64,000 bases of DNA. It comes from Phenylobacterium sp. Lineage in GTDB: Bacteria > Pseudomonadota > Alphaproteobacteria > Caulobacterales > Caulobacteraceae. Each line of letters begins with the position of its first letter. Positions within the stretch are counted from its first letter, which is position 1. A program made the translations under genes and the position numbers. The stretch is taken from contig NZ_JAKRSA010000028.1 in the NCBI RefSeq assembly GCF_022402485.1, positions 1 to 64,000 of the forward strand. Direction: 5' to 3'. A model generated the notes under the pieces. It saw only the letters and a list, made by a program, of their open reading frames with translations. It ran no database searches and was not told the origin of the DNA. Below, piece after piece: positions 46,475-57,101 of the stretch.

Positions 46475-48424
46475 ATGAACATCGTCATTGTGCTCGGCGT
46501 GATCATCACGCTGCTCACCGGGCTTCCTGTGTTGCTGCAGCTGATGCGCAACCATCCCCGGGGCCTGATCGTCCTGTTCTTTGCCGAAATGTGGGAGCGG
46601 TTCTCCTACTACGGCATGCGGACCATCCTGATCTTCTATCTGACCCAGCACCTGCTGTTTGATGACGACATCGCTAACAGCCAGTACGGCTCCTACACCT
46701 CGCTGGTCTATTTGCTGCCCCTGATCGGGGGGATCCTGGCGGACCGCTACCTGGGCACCCGCAAGGCCGTGGCGTTTGGCGCCCTGCTGCTTGTGGCCGG
46801 CCATCTGGCGATGGCCGTGGAGGGCGAGCCCACCCGTGAGACCCTGACCTATGCCGGCCAGGCCTATGAGGTCTCGCTGGAGGGCCGCATGGATGACCGT
46901 GAGGTCCGGCTGATGGTGGACGGCGAGGCTTACGCCTTCGGTCGCGCTGAAGGCGGCGGTCTGCAGATCATCGACCTGCCAGCATCGGCCCCGCTTCCGG
47001 CAGTCCTGCCCGAGGGCAGCTATGAGCTGATCAAGACTGCTGATCCCGTGGGGATCAATGTCTTCTACCTCGCCCTGTCGCTGATCATCCTGGGGGTCGG
47101 CTTCCTCAAGCCGAACATCTCCGCCATCGTCGGCCAGCTCTATCCGCAGGGCGATCCCCGGCGGGATTCGGGCTTCACCCTCTACTATTACGGGATCAAT
47201 CTCGGCGCGTTCTGGGCCTCGGTGCTCTGTGGGCTGCTCGGCCAGCAGTACGGCTGGTCCTATGGCTTTGGCCTGGCCGGGATCGGCATGGCGCTCGGCT
47301 GGATTGTCTTCGTCCTCGGCAAACCGCTGTTGCAGGGCAAGGGCGAGCCGCCCAATCCCGAACTGCTGGCCAAGCCCGTGGTGGGCCCGGTGAATCGGGA
47401 ATGGCTGATCTATCTGGCGACCATCCCTGCCATCGCGGGGGTGTGGTGGCTGGTGCAGCATAAGGCCGTGGTCGGTGCCGTGCTCTCTGCCGCCATCGTC
47501 ATTTCCCTGGGGATCGTGGCCTATGTGATCGTGCGGGTCTGTCAGACCAAGGTCGAGCGCCAGCGGATGATGCTGGCCATGGTGCTGATCTTCGGATCGG
47601 TGGTGTTCTGGACCCTGTTCGAACAGGCCGGCACTTCTCTGAACCTGTTTGCTGCGCGAAATGTGGATCTGTCCATCACCAGCCAGGCGAGCACCTTCTT
47701 CGGCATTCCGGTGGGGACTCCGGATCAGCTCGCGGCGGCCGGTATGGCGCAAGGCGGCTGGTGGAGCTGGATCGACACCCGCTTCGGTGCCGCCCAGGTG
47801 CAGTCCTTCAATGCGGGCTTCATCCTGATCTTCGCCCCGATCTTCGCCGCCCTCTGGGCCTTCCTCGGTCGTCGGGGGCTGGACCCCGATCCGACCATGA
47901 AGTTCGGCCTGGCCCTGGCCCAGGCGGGTCTCGGTTTCATGGTGGTGGTGTGGAGCGCGGGCCTGGCCGACCCTAGCTTCCGTCTGCCCCTCATGGTGCT
48001 CGGCCTGCTCTATCTGCTGCACACCACAGGCGAGCTGTTCCTGTCGCCGGTGGGGCTTTCGGAGATTACCAAGCTCTCCCTGGCCTCGGTGGTGTCGTTC
48101 ATGATGGCCGTCTGGTTCCTCTCCAGCGCCATCGCCCAATATGTGGGCGGCTGGATCGCCGCCCTGGCCGGCACGGAGACCGTGGGCGGCCAGGTGCTAG
48201 ACCCTGCCGCAGCCCTGCGCAGTTCCCTCGAGGTCTTCCAGATGCTCGGCTACTGGGGCCTGGCGGCCGGGGCGGTGTTCATCGTGCTCAGCTTCTTCAT
48301 CAAGGGCTGGGCCCATGGGGCAGGTCCGGGCCAGGGCGCAGCCCCTGAACCCTTCGCCCCGACCGTTGATGGTGAGCGCCAGGCGGTGAACCCGCAGACA
48401 TTGAGCGACAGCCGCTCGGGCTGA
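46475..48424 (+). CDS. POT family proton-coupled peptide transporter (DtpT-like)
   Basis: Major-facilitator proton/oligopeptide symporter of 649 residues. The family motif ExxERFSYYG is at residues 38-46, followed by the Y-rich LYYYGINLGAF. An insert of about 75 residues (117-191) lies between TM3 and TM4, beta-rich and hydrophilic (LTYAGQAYEVSLEGRMDDREVRLMVDGEAYAF), probably on the periplasmic side. ATG 46475 has a GGAAG signal eight bases before. It converges on a TonB receptor gene. Confidence 0.92.
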   Translation: MNIVIVLGVIITLLTGLPVLLQLMRNHPRGLIVLFFAEMWERFSYYGMRTILIFYLTQHLLFDDDIANSQYGSYTSLVYLLPLIGGILADRYLGTRKAVAFGALLLVAGHLAMAVEGEPTRETLTYAGQAYEVSLEGRMDDREVRLMVDGEAYAFGRAEGGGLQIIDLPASAPLPAVLPEGSYELIKTADPVGINVFYLALSLIILGVGFLKPNISAIVGQLYPQGDPRRDSGFTLYYYGINLGAFWASVLCGLLGQQYGWSYGFGLAGIGMALGWIVFVLGKPLLQGKGEPPNPELLAKPVVGPVNREWLIYLATIPAIAGVWWLVQHKAVVGAVLSAAIVISLGIVAYVIVRVCQTKVERQRMMLAMVLIFGSVVFWTLFEQAGTSLNLFAARNVDLSITSQASTFFGIPVGTPDQLAAAGMAQGGWWSWIDTRFGAAQVQSFNAGFILIFAPIFAALWAFLGRRGLDPDPTMKFGLALAQAGLGFMVVVWSAGLADPSFRLPLMVLGLLYLLHTTGELFLSPVGLSEITKLSLASVVSFMMAVWFLSSAIAQYVGGWIAALAGTETVGGQVLDPAAALRSSLEVFQMLGYWGLAAGAVFIVLSFFIKGWAHGAGPGQGAAPEPFAPTVDGERQAVNPQTLSDSRSG

Positions 48425-48473
48425 AACCTTGGGGGTTGGGGTGGACGCCGTCAGATCCTGAAAGCGCTCCGGC

Positions 48474-50522
48474 TCAGCCCCCGAAGGTTCGACTGACCCG
48501 CATGCGGATCATGCGACCAAAGCTCAGGTCACGGTCCTCGATGAAGGCCACAGGGGCGGTGTCACGGGGCCCGGCATAGACTGTGCGGGTCCGGCGAACC
48601 CCGCGATCGGTGATGTTGGGGGCCTCGAACCGCAGCACCCAGGCCGCCCTGGGTCGCCACTCCAAAAAGGGCGTGACGTAGGTCCCCATCTTCACCGTGG
48701 AGATTTCATCGAACCGATAGGCGGTTTCACGCCATCCGCCGATCGCGTCGATGCCCCAGCTGGCCTTCAGATTGGGAAGATCCTGGGTGAAGAAGGTCTC
48801 CCAAACCACGGGGCTGAGGCCGGAGATTTCTCGCGTTTCCCCGGTGGTGGGATCTGCCACCTCCGAGCGCCGCCATTGCACCTCGGTGCGCAGCTGGGCG
48901 CCCTTCAGGCCGAACCGATCAAAGGGCACAGTCAGGTTGAGCGCCAGTTCGGAGCGCGTGCCAGCGCCAATGTTGGCCGGGGCATCGAAGACACTGCCTG
49001 ACGCCAGCCGGACCGGTGCCCGGTCGACCACATCGTTGATCTCGGCGTGGCGCAGGCTGATCACGGCCGCGCCATTGGTCCAGAACCGGCGCTCGAACGC
49101 CGCCTCAAACAGCCACTCCTGCGCGGGGTTGAGGTCCGGATTGCCCGCGGTCAGCACGCCCGTGTTCAGGGAGGATGAGGCGACGAAGTCATCGAAATTC
49201 AGCTGGCCTACGTTGCGCTCGACACTGAAGCGCAGCTGGGTTTGAGGGTCCTGCGCCCAGCTGAGGCTAAGCCGGGGTTTGGCGTAGGCCAGGGACTTCT
49301 CTAACTGCACATCGCCCTCGGCGGTGATGTCAGAGGCCTCATAGCGCAGGGCACCGTCCAGGTTCAGGCGCGGGGTGACCCGCCAGGCGACCTTGAGGAA
49401 GGCCTCGCTGCGACGCTCCTCCACCTCTACATTAGCGGCAGGCAGCACCACGTTTGCGCCATTGCGGGCAAAGCGGGTGTTGCTCTCCAGGGTGTTTATC
49501 GCGCTCTCGCCGCCCACCTCCCAGGAGAGGGCGTCGGTCTGACGCCAGCGCACGACGCCTCGGCCAATCGTCTCAACCCTGTCACTCTCAAGGCCGAAGC
49601 GGGCGCGGTCGACCAGGGTGCTGAAATTGGACTCGATCGTCTGGTTGGAGGTCTGCCGAAGGCCGATCAGCTCGAGGCTCGTGCGGGGGCTCAAGGGGCG
49701 CGAATAGCTGGCGCCGATTTCAGAGCCCAGCCGGTCGAAAACATCTTGGGAAACTTCCCTGGGACCGGCCCCTCGGGCAAGGTTCAGTTCGTCATATTCA
49801 TCACCATTGGTGGACAGGCGGCCATTGATTCGCAGCAGGCCAGACCAAAGCGGTCGCTCCAGTGCCCCGGTCCAGGCGGCGTTGGTTCCGAGTCCTTCGC
49901 TGTCCACGTCACTGATGATCAGCGGCGCGCCATTGCGATCCACTCGGGTTCGGAGACCCTCGCCGGCCTCGTCGTCGGGCCCCTGTCCCCCCACCAGGCT
50001 GGTTTCCCACGACAGGTCCCCGCTGCGGCCCGATCCGTCGATCCGGAACCCCGTTACATTGCGACCGTCATAGATCTGGCGATTGGCCAGGGCGACAAGG
50101 CCCTGCATGGTGCTGGCCTGACTGCGGATCACATTGGCCATCATCGAGCGGCCCTGCATGTCGACGCCAGGGGCGCCGCCGCGAATGAGATCGATCCGTT
50201 CGACCTGTGAGGCCGGAAGCCGCCTAAGGATTTCCTCCAGATTGTCGGCCTTGGAGGCGGGGCGCCGGCCATCAATCAGGACATTGCCCGCCGCGCCTTC
50301 GAAACCGCGGACGTTGTCGCCGCCCTCGACCACGAAGCCGGGCAAACGCTGAACCATATCCAGGGCCGTCGTCGGGTGGGCGTCGGCAAAGAACTCCGGC
50401 CCATAGCTGATAACCCCTTGGCCTGCGGGCGCAGCAGGCCCCGGCACCTGGGCCTGGACCACAACCGGGAACATGAGGGGCCCTGCCGCGATGAGCGCAG
50501 CCAAGCGGCGTTTCTGTTTCAT
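48474..50522 (-). CDS. TonB-dependent receptor
   Basis: A 682-residue outer-membrane receptor. A signal peptide (KRRLAALIAAGPLMFPVVVQAQ) precedes a plug domain (TTALDMVQRLPGFVVEGGDNVRGFEGAAGNVLIDGRRPASK, RLPASQVERIDLIRGGAPGVDMQG) and a barrel with GNPDLNPAQEWLFEA and a C-terminal RMIRMRVSRTFGG. It is short for the class, of the CirA/FecA-like type lacking a regulatory domain. No TonB-linked partner is nearby and the ligand is unknown. Confidence 0.9.
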   Translation of the reverse strand: MKQKRRLAALIAAGPLMFPVVVQAQVPGPAAPAGQGVISYGPEFFADAHPTTALDMVQRLPGFVVEGGDNVRGFEGAAGNVLIDGRRPASKADNLEEILRRLPASQVERIDLIRGGAPGVDMQGRSMMANVIRSQASTMQGLVALANRQIYDGRNVTGFRIDGSGRSGDLSWETSLVGGQGPDDEAGEGLRTRVDRNGAPLIISDVDSEGLGTNAAWTGALERPLWSGLLRINGRLSTNGDEYDELNLARGAGPREVSQDVFDRLGSEIGASYSRPLSPRTSLELIGLRQTSNQTIESNFSTLVDRARFGLESDRVETIGRGVVRWRQTDALSWEVGGESAINTLESNTRFARNGANVVLPAANVEVEERRSEAFLKVAWRVTPRLNLDGALRYEASDITAEGDVQLEKSLAYAKPRLSLSWAQDPQTQLRFSVERNVGQLNFDDFVASSSLNTGVLTAGNPDLNPAQEWLFEAAFERRFWTNGAAVISLRHAEINDVVDRAPVRLASGSVFDAPANIGAGTRSELALNLTVPFDRFGLKGAQLRTEVQWRRSEVADPTTGETREISGLSPVVWETFFTQDLPNLKASWGIDAIGGWRETAYRFDEISTVKMGTYVTPFLEWRPRAAWVLRFEAPNITDRGVRRTRTVYAGPRDTAPVAFIEDRDLSFGRMIRMRVSRTFGG

Positions 50523-50645
50523 AGGACCGTCTCCTGCGCGGGAGATGAGCCAGGTTGTCCCTGTGCTCCAGTTAAATCTTGGATGGCGGCTTGAAATATG
50601 GCGGTGCCGCCGTCAGTTTTGAAATGCTGGGCCCTTGAGCCCTGT

Positions 50646-50672
50646 CCGATCTGAATGGCTTAATCAGATCGG
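50646..50672. promoter_or_regulatory. Inverted repeat upstream of the TonB receptor
   Basis: CCGATCTGA (50646-50654) and TCAGATCGG (50664-50672) form a perfect 9-bp inverted repeat with a nine-base loop. No T-run follows in either direction, which favours an operator or 5'UTR structure over a terminator. Confidence 0.6.
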
Positions 50673-50696
50673 GCGAAAATCTTTCTAAATCAGAAT

Positions 50697-50702
50697 ATTA
50701 TA
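50697..50702 (-). promoter_or_regulatory. TATAAT -10 candidate for the TonB receptor
   Basis: A perfect TATAAT read on the minus strand in the only AT-rich stretch of this intergenic region. No good -35 is 17 bases upstream. The inverted repeat lies about 20 bases downstream of the implied start. Confidence 0.4.
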
Positions 50703-50749
50703 CAAACTCTACCCGACGAGCGATGCGGGCTTGCTGCTGCGAGAACGCT

Positions 50750-52180
50750 CTAGAGGCTCGTGCCGCCGACGGTGAGGCCGGTGATTTTCAGGGACGGCTG
50801 GCCGACACCCACAGGAACGCTCTGGCCTGACTTGCCACAGACACCGACCCCGGGGTCAAAGTCGAAATCGTCGCCGACCATGGTCACCCGGGTCAGGGCC
50901 GAGGGACCGTCGCCGATCAGGGTTGCGCCCTTCACCGGCCGCGTCACCTTGCCGTCCTCGATCAGATAGGCCTCGGTGCACTGGAACACGAACTTGCCGT
51001 TGGTGATGTCCACCTGGCCGCCACCGAAATTGGCGCAATAGAGACCGCGCTTGGTGGCAGCGATCATCTCGGCCGGGGGGGTATTTCCCCCTTCCATGGC
51101 GGTATTGGTCATGCGCGGCATGGGCATGTGGGCATAGGACTGGCGGCGACCATTGCCCGTGGCGGCCAGTCCCATCAGTCGGGCGCTCATCCGGTCATGC
51201 ATGTAACCTACCAGGATGCCGTCTTCGATCAGCACCGTGCGCTCGGTGGGGGTGCCCTCGTCATCGACGGTCAGCGAACCCCGGCGGCCGGGCAGGGCAC
51301 CGTCGTCAAAGACTGTCACCCCGGGGGCCGCGACCCGCTGGCCGATCTTTCCGGAGAAGGCTGAGGTGCCCTTCCGGTTGAAATCGCCCTCCAGCCCATG
51401 GCCGACGGCTTCGTGCAGCAGCACGCCGTTCCAGCCCGGGCCCAGGACCACATCCATCTCGCCGGCAGGGCAGGCCACGGCCTCAAGATTGACCAGGGCC
51501 TGACGCAGGGCTTCCTCGCCCTGATCGCGCCAGGATTGCGGATTGATCCAAGCCTCGTAGCCAGCCCGGCCTCCGGCCCCGGAGAACCCGGCCTCCCGGC
51601 GACCATCTTTCTCCACAGTCACCTGGATGTTGATGCGTGACAGGGGGCGGACATCGCGGATCAGCCGGCCATCGGCCCGCAGGATCTCGACGATACGCCG
51701 TTCGCCGGTGAGGCTGGCCATCACCTGCACCACCCGAGGGTCCCGCGCCCGCGCCCAGGCGTCGATCTCCTGCAGCAGGGCGACCTTGTCAGCGAAGTCC
51801 GGCGAGGCAAGGGGGTCATCATCCCCATAATGGCGGACATTGGTGGCCCGCGGCCCTTCGGCGGCGACCCCTTCATAGCCGCGCTTGGCCAGGGCGGCGG
51901 AGGCGGCGGCCCGTTTCAGGGCGGCCTCGGAGATTTCGCTGGAGTGCGCATAGCCGGCGGTCTCGCCGGCCACGACCCGCAGACCAAAGCCTTCGGTCGA
52001 ATCATAGGCCGCCGATTTCAGGCGACCGTCGTCGAACAGAAAGGATTCGCTCTCTGAGCGTTCGGCGAAGATTTCCCCATCGTCGGCACCGGCCAGGGCC
52101 TCCCCAAGAATCTCGCGGGCCCGCTCAGGGGCGACGCCGCAGGAGTCGAGGATGGAGGGCGCGGAAATATGGGCGTTCAT
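50750..52180 (-). CDS. tldD: Metalloprotease TldD
   Basis: Catalytic subunit of the TldD/TldE protease. The 476-residue protein has the zinc motif HEAVGHGLEGD from about residue 256, with FNRKGTSAFSGKIGQRVAAPGVTVFDDG after it, and GEIFAERSESESFLFDDGRLKSAAYDSTEGFGLRV near the N-terminus. ATG 52180 has GAAGGA upstream. The partner pmbA/tldE is encoded at 25350-26690, not adjacent. Confidence 0.95.
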   Translation of the reverse strand: MNAHISAPSILDSCGVAPERAREILGEALAGADDGEIFAERSESESFLFDDGRLKSAAYDSTEGFGLRVVAGETAGYAHSSEISEAALKRAAASAALAKRGYEGVAAEGPRATNVRHYGDDDPLASPDFADKVALLQEIDAWARARDPRVVQVMASLTGERRIVEILRADGRLIRDVRPLSRINIQVTVEKDGRREAGFSGAGGRAGYEAWINPQSWRDQGEEALRQALVNLEAVACPAGEMDVVLGPGWNGVLLHEAVGHGLEGDFNRKGTSAFSGKIGQRVAAPGVTVFDDGALPGRRGSLTVDDEGTPTERTVLIEDGILVGYMHDRMSARLMGLAATGNGRRQSYAHMPMPRMTNTAMEGGNTPPAEMIAATKRGLYCANFGGGQVDITNGKFVFQCTEAYLIEDGKVTRPVKGATLIGDGPSALTRVTMVGDDFDFDPGVGVCGKSGQSVPVGVGQPSLKITGLTVGGTSL

Positions 52181-52491
52181 CGGTGATCCTTCGGCGGGCG
52201 ACGGGCCAGTTTCACAAGACATAGGGACTTCCAGGGCCGCCGTCACGGGGGCGACCTTTTCACGGGGTTTTGATGAGGTTTTGGAGTGCGTCACTTGGTC
52301 CGTCATCGTCAGTTTTGTGTCCCACCCCTTGAAGCTGGCTATCGCCTTGGCAATTTGGGGGAGAGCGCGTATGCACGCGCCTTGAGGGCCTGGCGGCGGA
52401 CGCCTTTTTCGCTGCGTAAGCCTCGTTTCAGTCGCGGATCGGCCAAGGGTGATGTCCCGGACGCCGAAACCGCCAAAGAGACCGAGGGGAT
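52181..52491. other. Divergent tldD-ctaC intergenic region
   Basis: A 311-bp gap with no gene. It holds a perfect GCGCGT-ATGC-ACGCGC palindrome (52365-52380), about 110 bp before ctaC, which may be an operator or a leader hairpin. A good -35/-10 pair was not found. Confidence 0.5.
52365..52380. promoter_or_regulatory. Palindrome upstream of ctaC
   Basis: GCGCGT (52365-52370) and ACGCGC (52375-52380), four bases apart, form a perfect dyad. Binding factor unknown. Confidence 0.35.
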
Positions 52492-53460
52492 ATGAAGTCG
52501 AGTTTGCAGGGGATGCGGACGTTGGCGGCTGGGACCGCGGCGGGCGCAATGACGGCGTTCTGGGGTGTTCAGGCCCTCGCCCAGGACCTGATGGGCCAGC
52601 CCACGCCTAAGGGGATCGGGCTTCAGCCGGCAGCTGCGCCGCTGAAGCATGATGCGATCTGGTTCCACGATGTGATCCTGATGCCGATCATCACGATCAT
52701 TACCTTGTTCGTGGCCGCGCTGCTGATCTGGGTCATCGTGCGCTACAACGCCCGCGCCAACCCCGTGCCGGCGAAATTCAGCCACAACACCACCATTGAG
52801 GTCATCTGGACCCTGGTCCCGGTGCTGATCCTGGTGTTCATCTCCATCTTCTCGTTCCGGCTTCTGTTTGCCTATCACGACATGCCGCGCCCGGACCTGA
52901 CGGTGAAGGCCGTGGGCTATCAGTGGTACTGGGGGTACGAGTACCCCGACCACGAGGTTGGCGAATTCATCTCCAATATGCTGCCCGAGGAAGACGCCCG
53001 TGCCGCTGGCGTGCCCTATCTCCTGGCGGCCAACGAGCCCATGGTGGTTCCGGTCGGCAAGACAGTCCGCGTGCTGGTCACTGCCGCCGACGTCATCCAC
53101 TCCTTCGCCATGCCGGCCTTCGGCCTGAAGACCGACGCCATTCCCGGCCGTGTGAACGAGACCTGGTTCACCGCCGAGAAGGAAGGCATCTATTACGGTC
53201 AGTGCTCCGAACTGTGCGGCGCTGATCACGCCTATATGCCCATCGAGATCCGGGTGGTGAGCCAGGCCGAATTCGACGCCTGGATCGCCAGCAAGGGCGG
53301 CAATCCCGCCGGCCTCGCGGCCGCTGCCGCCGCTGACGCTGCGGCCCCGGCCGTGGAGGCGGCTGCCGCCGATGCCGCGACCACCGAAGGTGAAACCCAA
53401 GACGCGGCTGCTACGCCGCCTGAGTCCGCTGCGCCTGTGGCCGCAGCGGCCGCGAACTGA
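52492..53460 (+). CDS. ctaC: Cytochrome c oxidase subunit II
   Basis: Membrane-anchored CuA subunit of aa3 cytochrome c oxidase, which takes electrons from cytochrome c. The 322-residue precursor has a signal peptide, two membrane helices (about 57-82 and 104-128), the aromatic QWYWGYEY patch and the CuA ligands H203, C238, E240, C242, H246 and M249. The C-terminus is an Ala-rich low-complexity tail of about 55 residues (AAAAADAAAPAVEAAAADA). First gene of the cta operon. Confidence 0.97.
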   Translation: MKSSLQGMRTLAAGTAAGAMTAFWGVQALAQDLMGQPTPKGIGLQPAAAPLKHDAIWFHDVILMPIITIITLFVAALLIWVIVRYNARANPVPAKFSHNTTIEVIWTLVPVLILVFISIFSFRLLFAYHDMPRPDLTVKAVGYQWYWGYEYPDHEVGEFISNMLPEEDARAAGVPYLLAANEPMVVPVGKTVRVLVTAADVIHSFAMPAFGLKTDAIPGRVNETWFTAEKEGIYYGQCSELCGADHAYMPIEIRVVSQAEFDAWIASKGGNPAGLAAAAAADAAAPAVEAAAADAATTEGETQDAAATPPESAAPVAAAAAN

Positions 53461-53470
53461 CCAGGGGTAG

Positions 53471-55132
<1,662 letters not shown>

Positions 55133-55152
55133 ACGGCCAGCTCGACGGCTGG

Positions 55153-55185
55153 GGGGCGCGGCTCGGTCACACCGAACCGCGCCCC
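55153..55185 (+). terminator. Strong hairpin between ctaD and ctaB
   Basis: A 15-bp stem, 55153-55167 with 55171-55185, one C-A mismatch and a three-base loop, beginning 20 bases after ctaD. The absence of a T-run suggests partial termination or protection of ctaCD mRNA rather than a full stop. Confidence 0.65.
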
Positions 55186-55221
55186 TTCGCAAATCTGGCG
55201 GGTCCCTTTTGGAGTAAGTCT

Positions 55222-56211
55222 TTGGCGACCATGACGAGCGCCATCACCGCTACATCAGACACCCCGGCCCGCTGGCAGGACTACCTGCAGCTGCTCAAGC
55301 CCCGGGTTATGTCCCTGGTGGTGTTTACCGGAGCAACAGGGCTGGTCTGTGCCCAGGCACCGATCCATCCCCTGCTGGGCGCGGTGGCAATCCTGTGTAT
55401 TGCGGTGGGCGCCGGCGCGTCCGGCGCGCTGAACATGTGGTATGACGCCGACATTGACGCCCAGATGCGCCGGACCCGGGGGCGACCCGTGCCTGCCGGT
55501 CGCATCAAGGGGGCCGAGGCCCTGTCGATGGGGCTTATCCTTTCGCTTCTGTCTGTGATGTTCATGGGGGTAGCGGTCAGCTGGTTGGCCGCCGGCCTGC
55601 TGGCTTTCACCATCTTCTTCTACGCCGTCGTCTATACCATGTGGCTGAAGCGCTGGACGGCGCAGAACATCGTCATCGGCGGACTGGCGGGTGCCCTGCC
55701 GCCCGTGATCGGCTGGGCCGCGGCCGCCGGCGAGGTTCCCCTCAATGCCTGGCTGCTCTGCGCCATTATCTTCATGTGGACCCCGGCGCATTTCTGGGCC
55801 TTGGCGCTCTACAGCAGCGAAGATTACGAAAAGGCCGGGGTTCCGATGATGCCGGTGGTGGCGGGTGCCGCCTCCACACGGCGGCAAATCTTCATCTACA
55901 GCCTGCTGTTTGTCCCGATCTGCCTGATGCCAGCTTTCACGGGTCTCGGCGGGGTCGGATACCTTTCCGTGGCCGCTTCGGGCGGCCTGATCTTCCTGGT
56001 CTTGGCCTGGCGGGTCATGCGCAGCCGGGCCGGAGACAGTGCCGACCCCCGGCTGGACGGGCGGCTCTACGATGTCCGGGCCGGGGCCAAGGATGCGCGG
56101 AACCTGTTTGCCTTCTCGATCCTCTACCTCACCCTGATCTTCGCCACCCTGCTGGTGGAAGCGGTGATGGGGCTGCCGGCCTTCCTCAACCTTATGCCTG
56201 GAGCGGCCTGA
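55222..56211 (+). CDS. ctaB: Protoheme IX farnesyltransferase (heme O synthase)
   Basis: Makes haem O from haem B for the oxidase. The 329-residue UbiA-superfamily protein has [22 protein letters not shown], the Mg motif [23 protein letters not shown] and the second motif [26 protein letters not shown] 55222 is the start, because GGAG lies seven bases before it and the next ATG is too far. It overlaps ctaF by one base. Confidence 0.95.
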   Translation: MATMTSAITATSDTPARWQDYLQLLKPRVMSLVVFTGATGLVCAQAPIHPLLGAVAILCIAVGAGASGALNMWYDADIDAQMRRTRGRPVPAGRIKGAEALSMGLILSLLSVMFMGVAVSWLAAGLLAFTIFFYAVVYTMWLKRWTAQNIVIGGLAGALPPVIGWAAAAGEVPLNAWLLCAIIFMWTPAHFWALALYSSEDYEKAGVPMMPVVAGAASTRRQIFIYSLLFVPICLMPAFTGLGGVGYLSVAASGGLIFLVLAWRVMRSRAGDSADPRLDGRLYDVRAGAKDARNLFAFSILYLTLIFATLLVEAVMGLPAFLNLMPGAA

Positions 56212-56402
56212 TGAGCGAACCTGACGCACCGCAAGATGTGCCGGCCAAGCCCCCCTCGAACCCGCCGCAGCAAGACCCCATCTTCAAGGCCCGCCGGGGG
56301 CGCAACATCGCCATCGCCCTGGGCCTGATCACCTTCGCTATTCTCGTCTTCCTCGTGACCGTTGTTAGATTGGGAGCCAATGTCCTCGATAGACCTCTCT
56401 GA
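56211..56402 (+). CDS. ctaF: CtaF-type small oxidase-operon protein
   Basis: A 63-residue membrane protein with a Pro-rich cytoplasmic start (DAPQDVPAKPPSNPPQQDP) and one membrane segment (NIAIALGLITFAILVFLVTVVRLG). It lies between ctaB and ctaG, where alphaproteobacteria have ctaF (coxF), a small protein of unsettled function. Its ATG shares a base with the ctaB stop. Confidence 0.82.
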   Translation: MSEPDAPQDVPAKPPSNPPQQDPIFKARRGRNIAIALGLITFAILVFLVTVVRLGANVLDRPL

Positions 56403-57012
56403 CCCGCAGCGCCCGACCCCTGAAGCCGCTCGGCGTAACCTGCGCCTGGGGCTGATCTGTACGGGTGTCTTTGTTGGGATGATCGGCCTGGCCTACGCCT
56501 CGGTGCCCCTGTACCGGGCCTTCTGCCAGGTAACAGGGTTCGGCGGCACAGTAAGCCAGGCTGAGTCCGCCCCGACCACCATCCTGAATCAGACCCTGAA
56601 CATCCGTTTCGACACCAATGTCCGGAACCTGCCCTGGTCCTTTGAGTCGCAGGATGTGGCTCAGACCCTGAAGATCGGCGAGACCGGTCTCGCCTTCTTC
56701 GAAGTGACCAACAACAGTTCGGTCCCGATGACGGGCCGCGCCGTCTACAATGTGGTCCCGGCCGCTGCGGGGGCCTACTTCCGCAAGCTCGAGTGCTTCT
56801 GCTTCAACGATCAGACGATTGGCCCCGGGGAGACGATCAAGTTCCCCATGGTCTACTTCGTCGATCCGGAATACGCGGAGGACTTTGAGACGAAAAACAA
56901 GGCCGAGATCACCCTGTCCTACACCTACTTCCCATCCAATGAGGATGGCGCTGTAGGCCCGCTGGCTGACGCATCGGGCAAGACTGCGTCTTCCCCCCTT
57001 GGCGGATCGTAA
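56380..57012 (+). CDS. ctaG: Cytochrome c oxidase copper chaperone CtaG (Cox11)
   Basis: Membrane-anchored chaperone that delivers copper to CuB. The 210-residue protein has one N-terminal helix (about 22-42) and a periplasmic domain with the copper motif CFCF (C139, C141), another Cys at 49, and PVIYFVDPE-type PMVYFVDPEY. ATG 56380 has GGGAG before it and overlaps ctaF by 23 bases. Confidence 0.95.
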   Translation: MSSIDLSDPQRPTPEAARRNLRLGLICTGVFVGMIGLAYASVPLYRAFCQVTGFGGTVSQAESAPTTILNQTLNIRFDTNVRNLPWSFESQDVAQTLKIGETGLAFFEVTNNSSVPMTGRAVYNVVPAAAGAYFRKLECFCFNDQTIGPGETIKFPMVYFVDPEYAEDFETKNKAEITLSYTYFPSNEDGAVGPLADASGKTASSPLGGS

Positions 57013-57101
57013 GGGCCGGGGCTATAGCACCAACACGACCACCGCTGACGGACGCGATCCGACCCGTCGGCGGGACGATATTTTGAGGGGTTAGGACCGA
57101 T

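Noticed and set aside
46457..48139. Long minus-strand ORF opposite the POT transporter
   Set aside because: Antisense shadow, rich in Gln, His and Asp, without family signatures.
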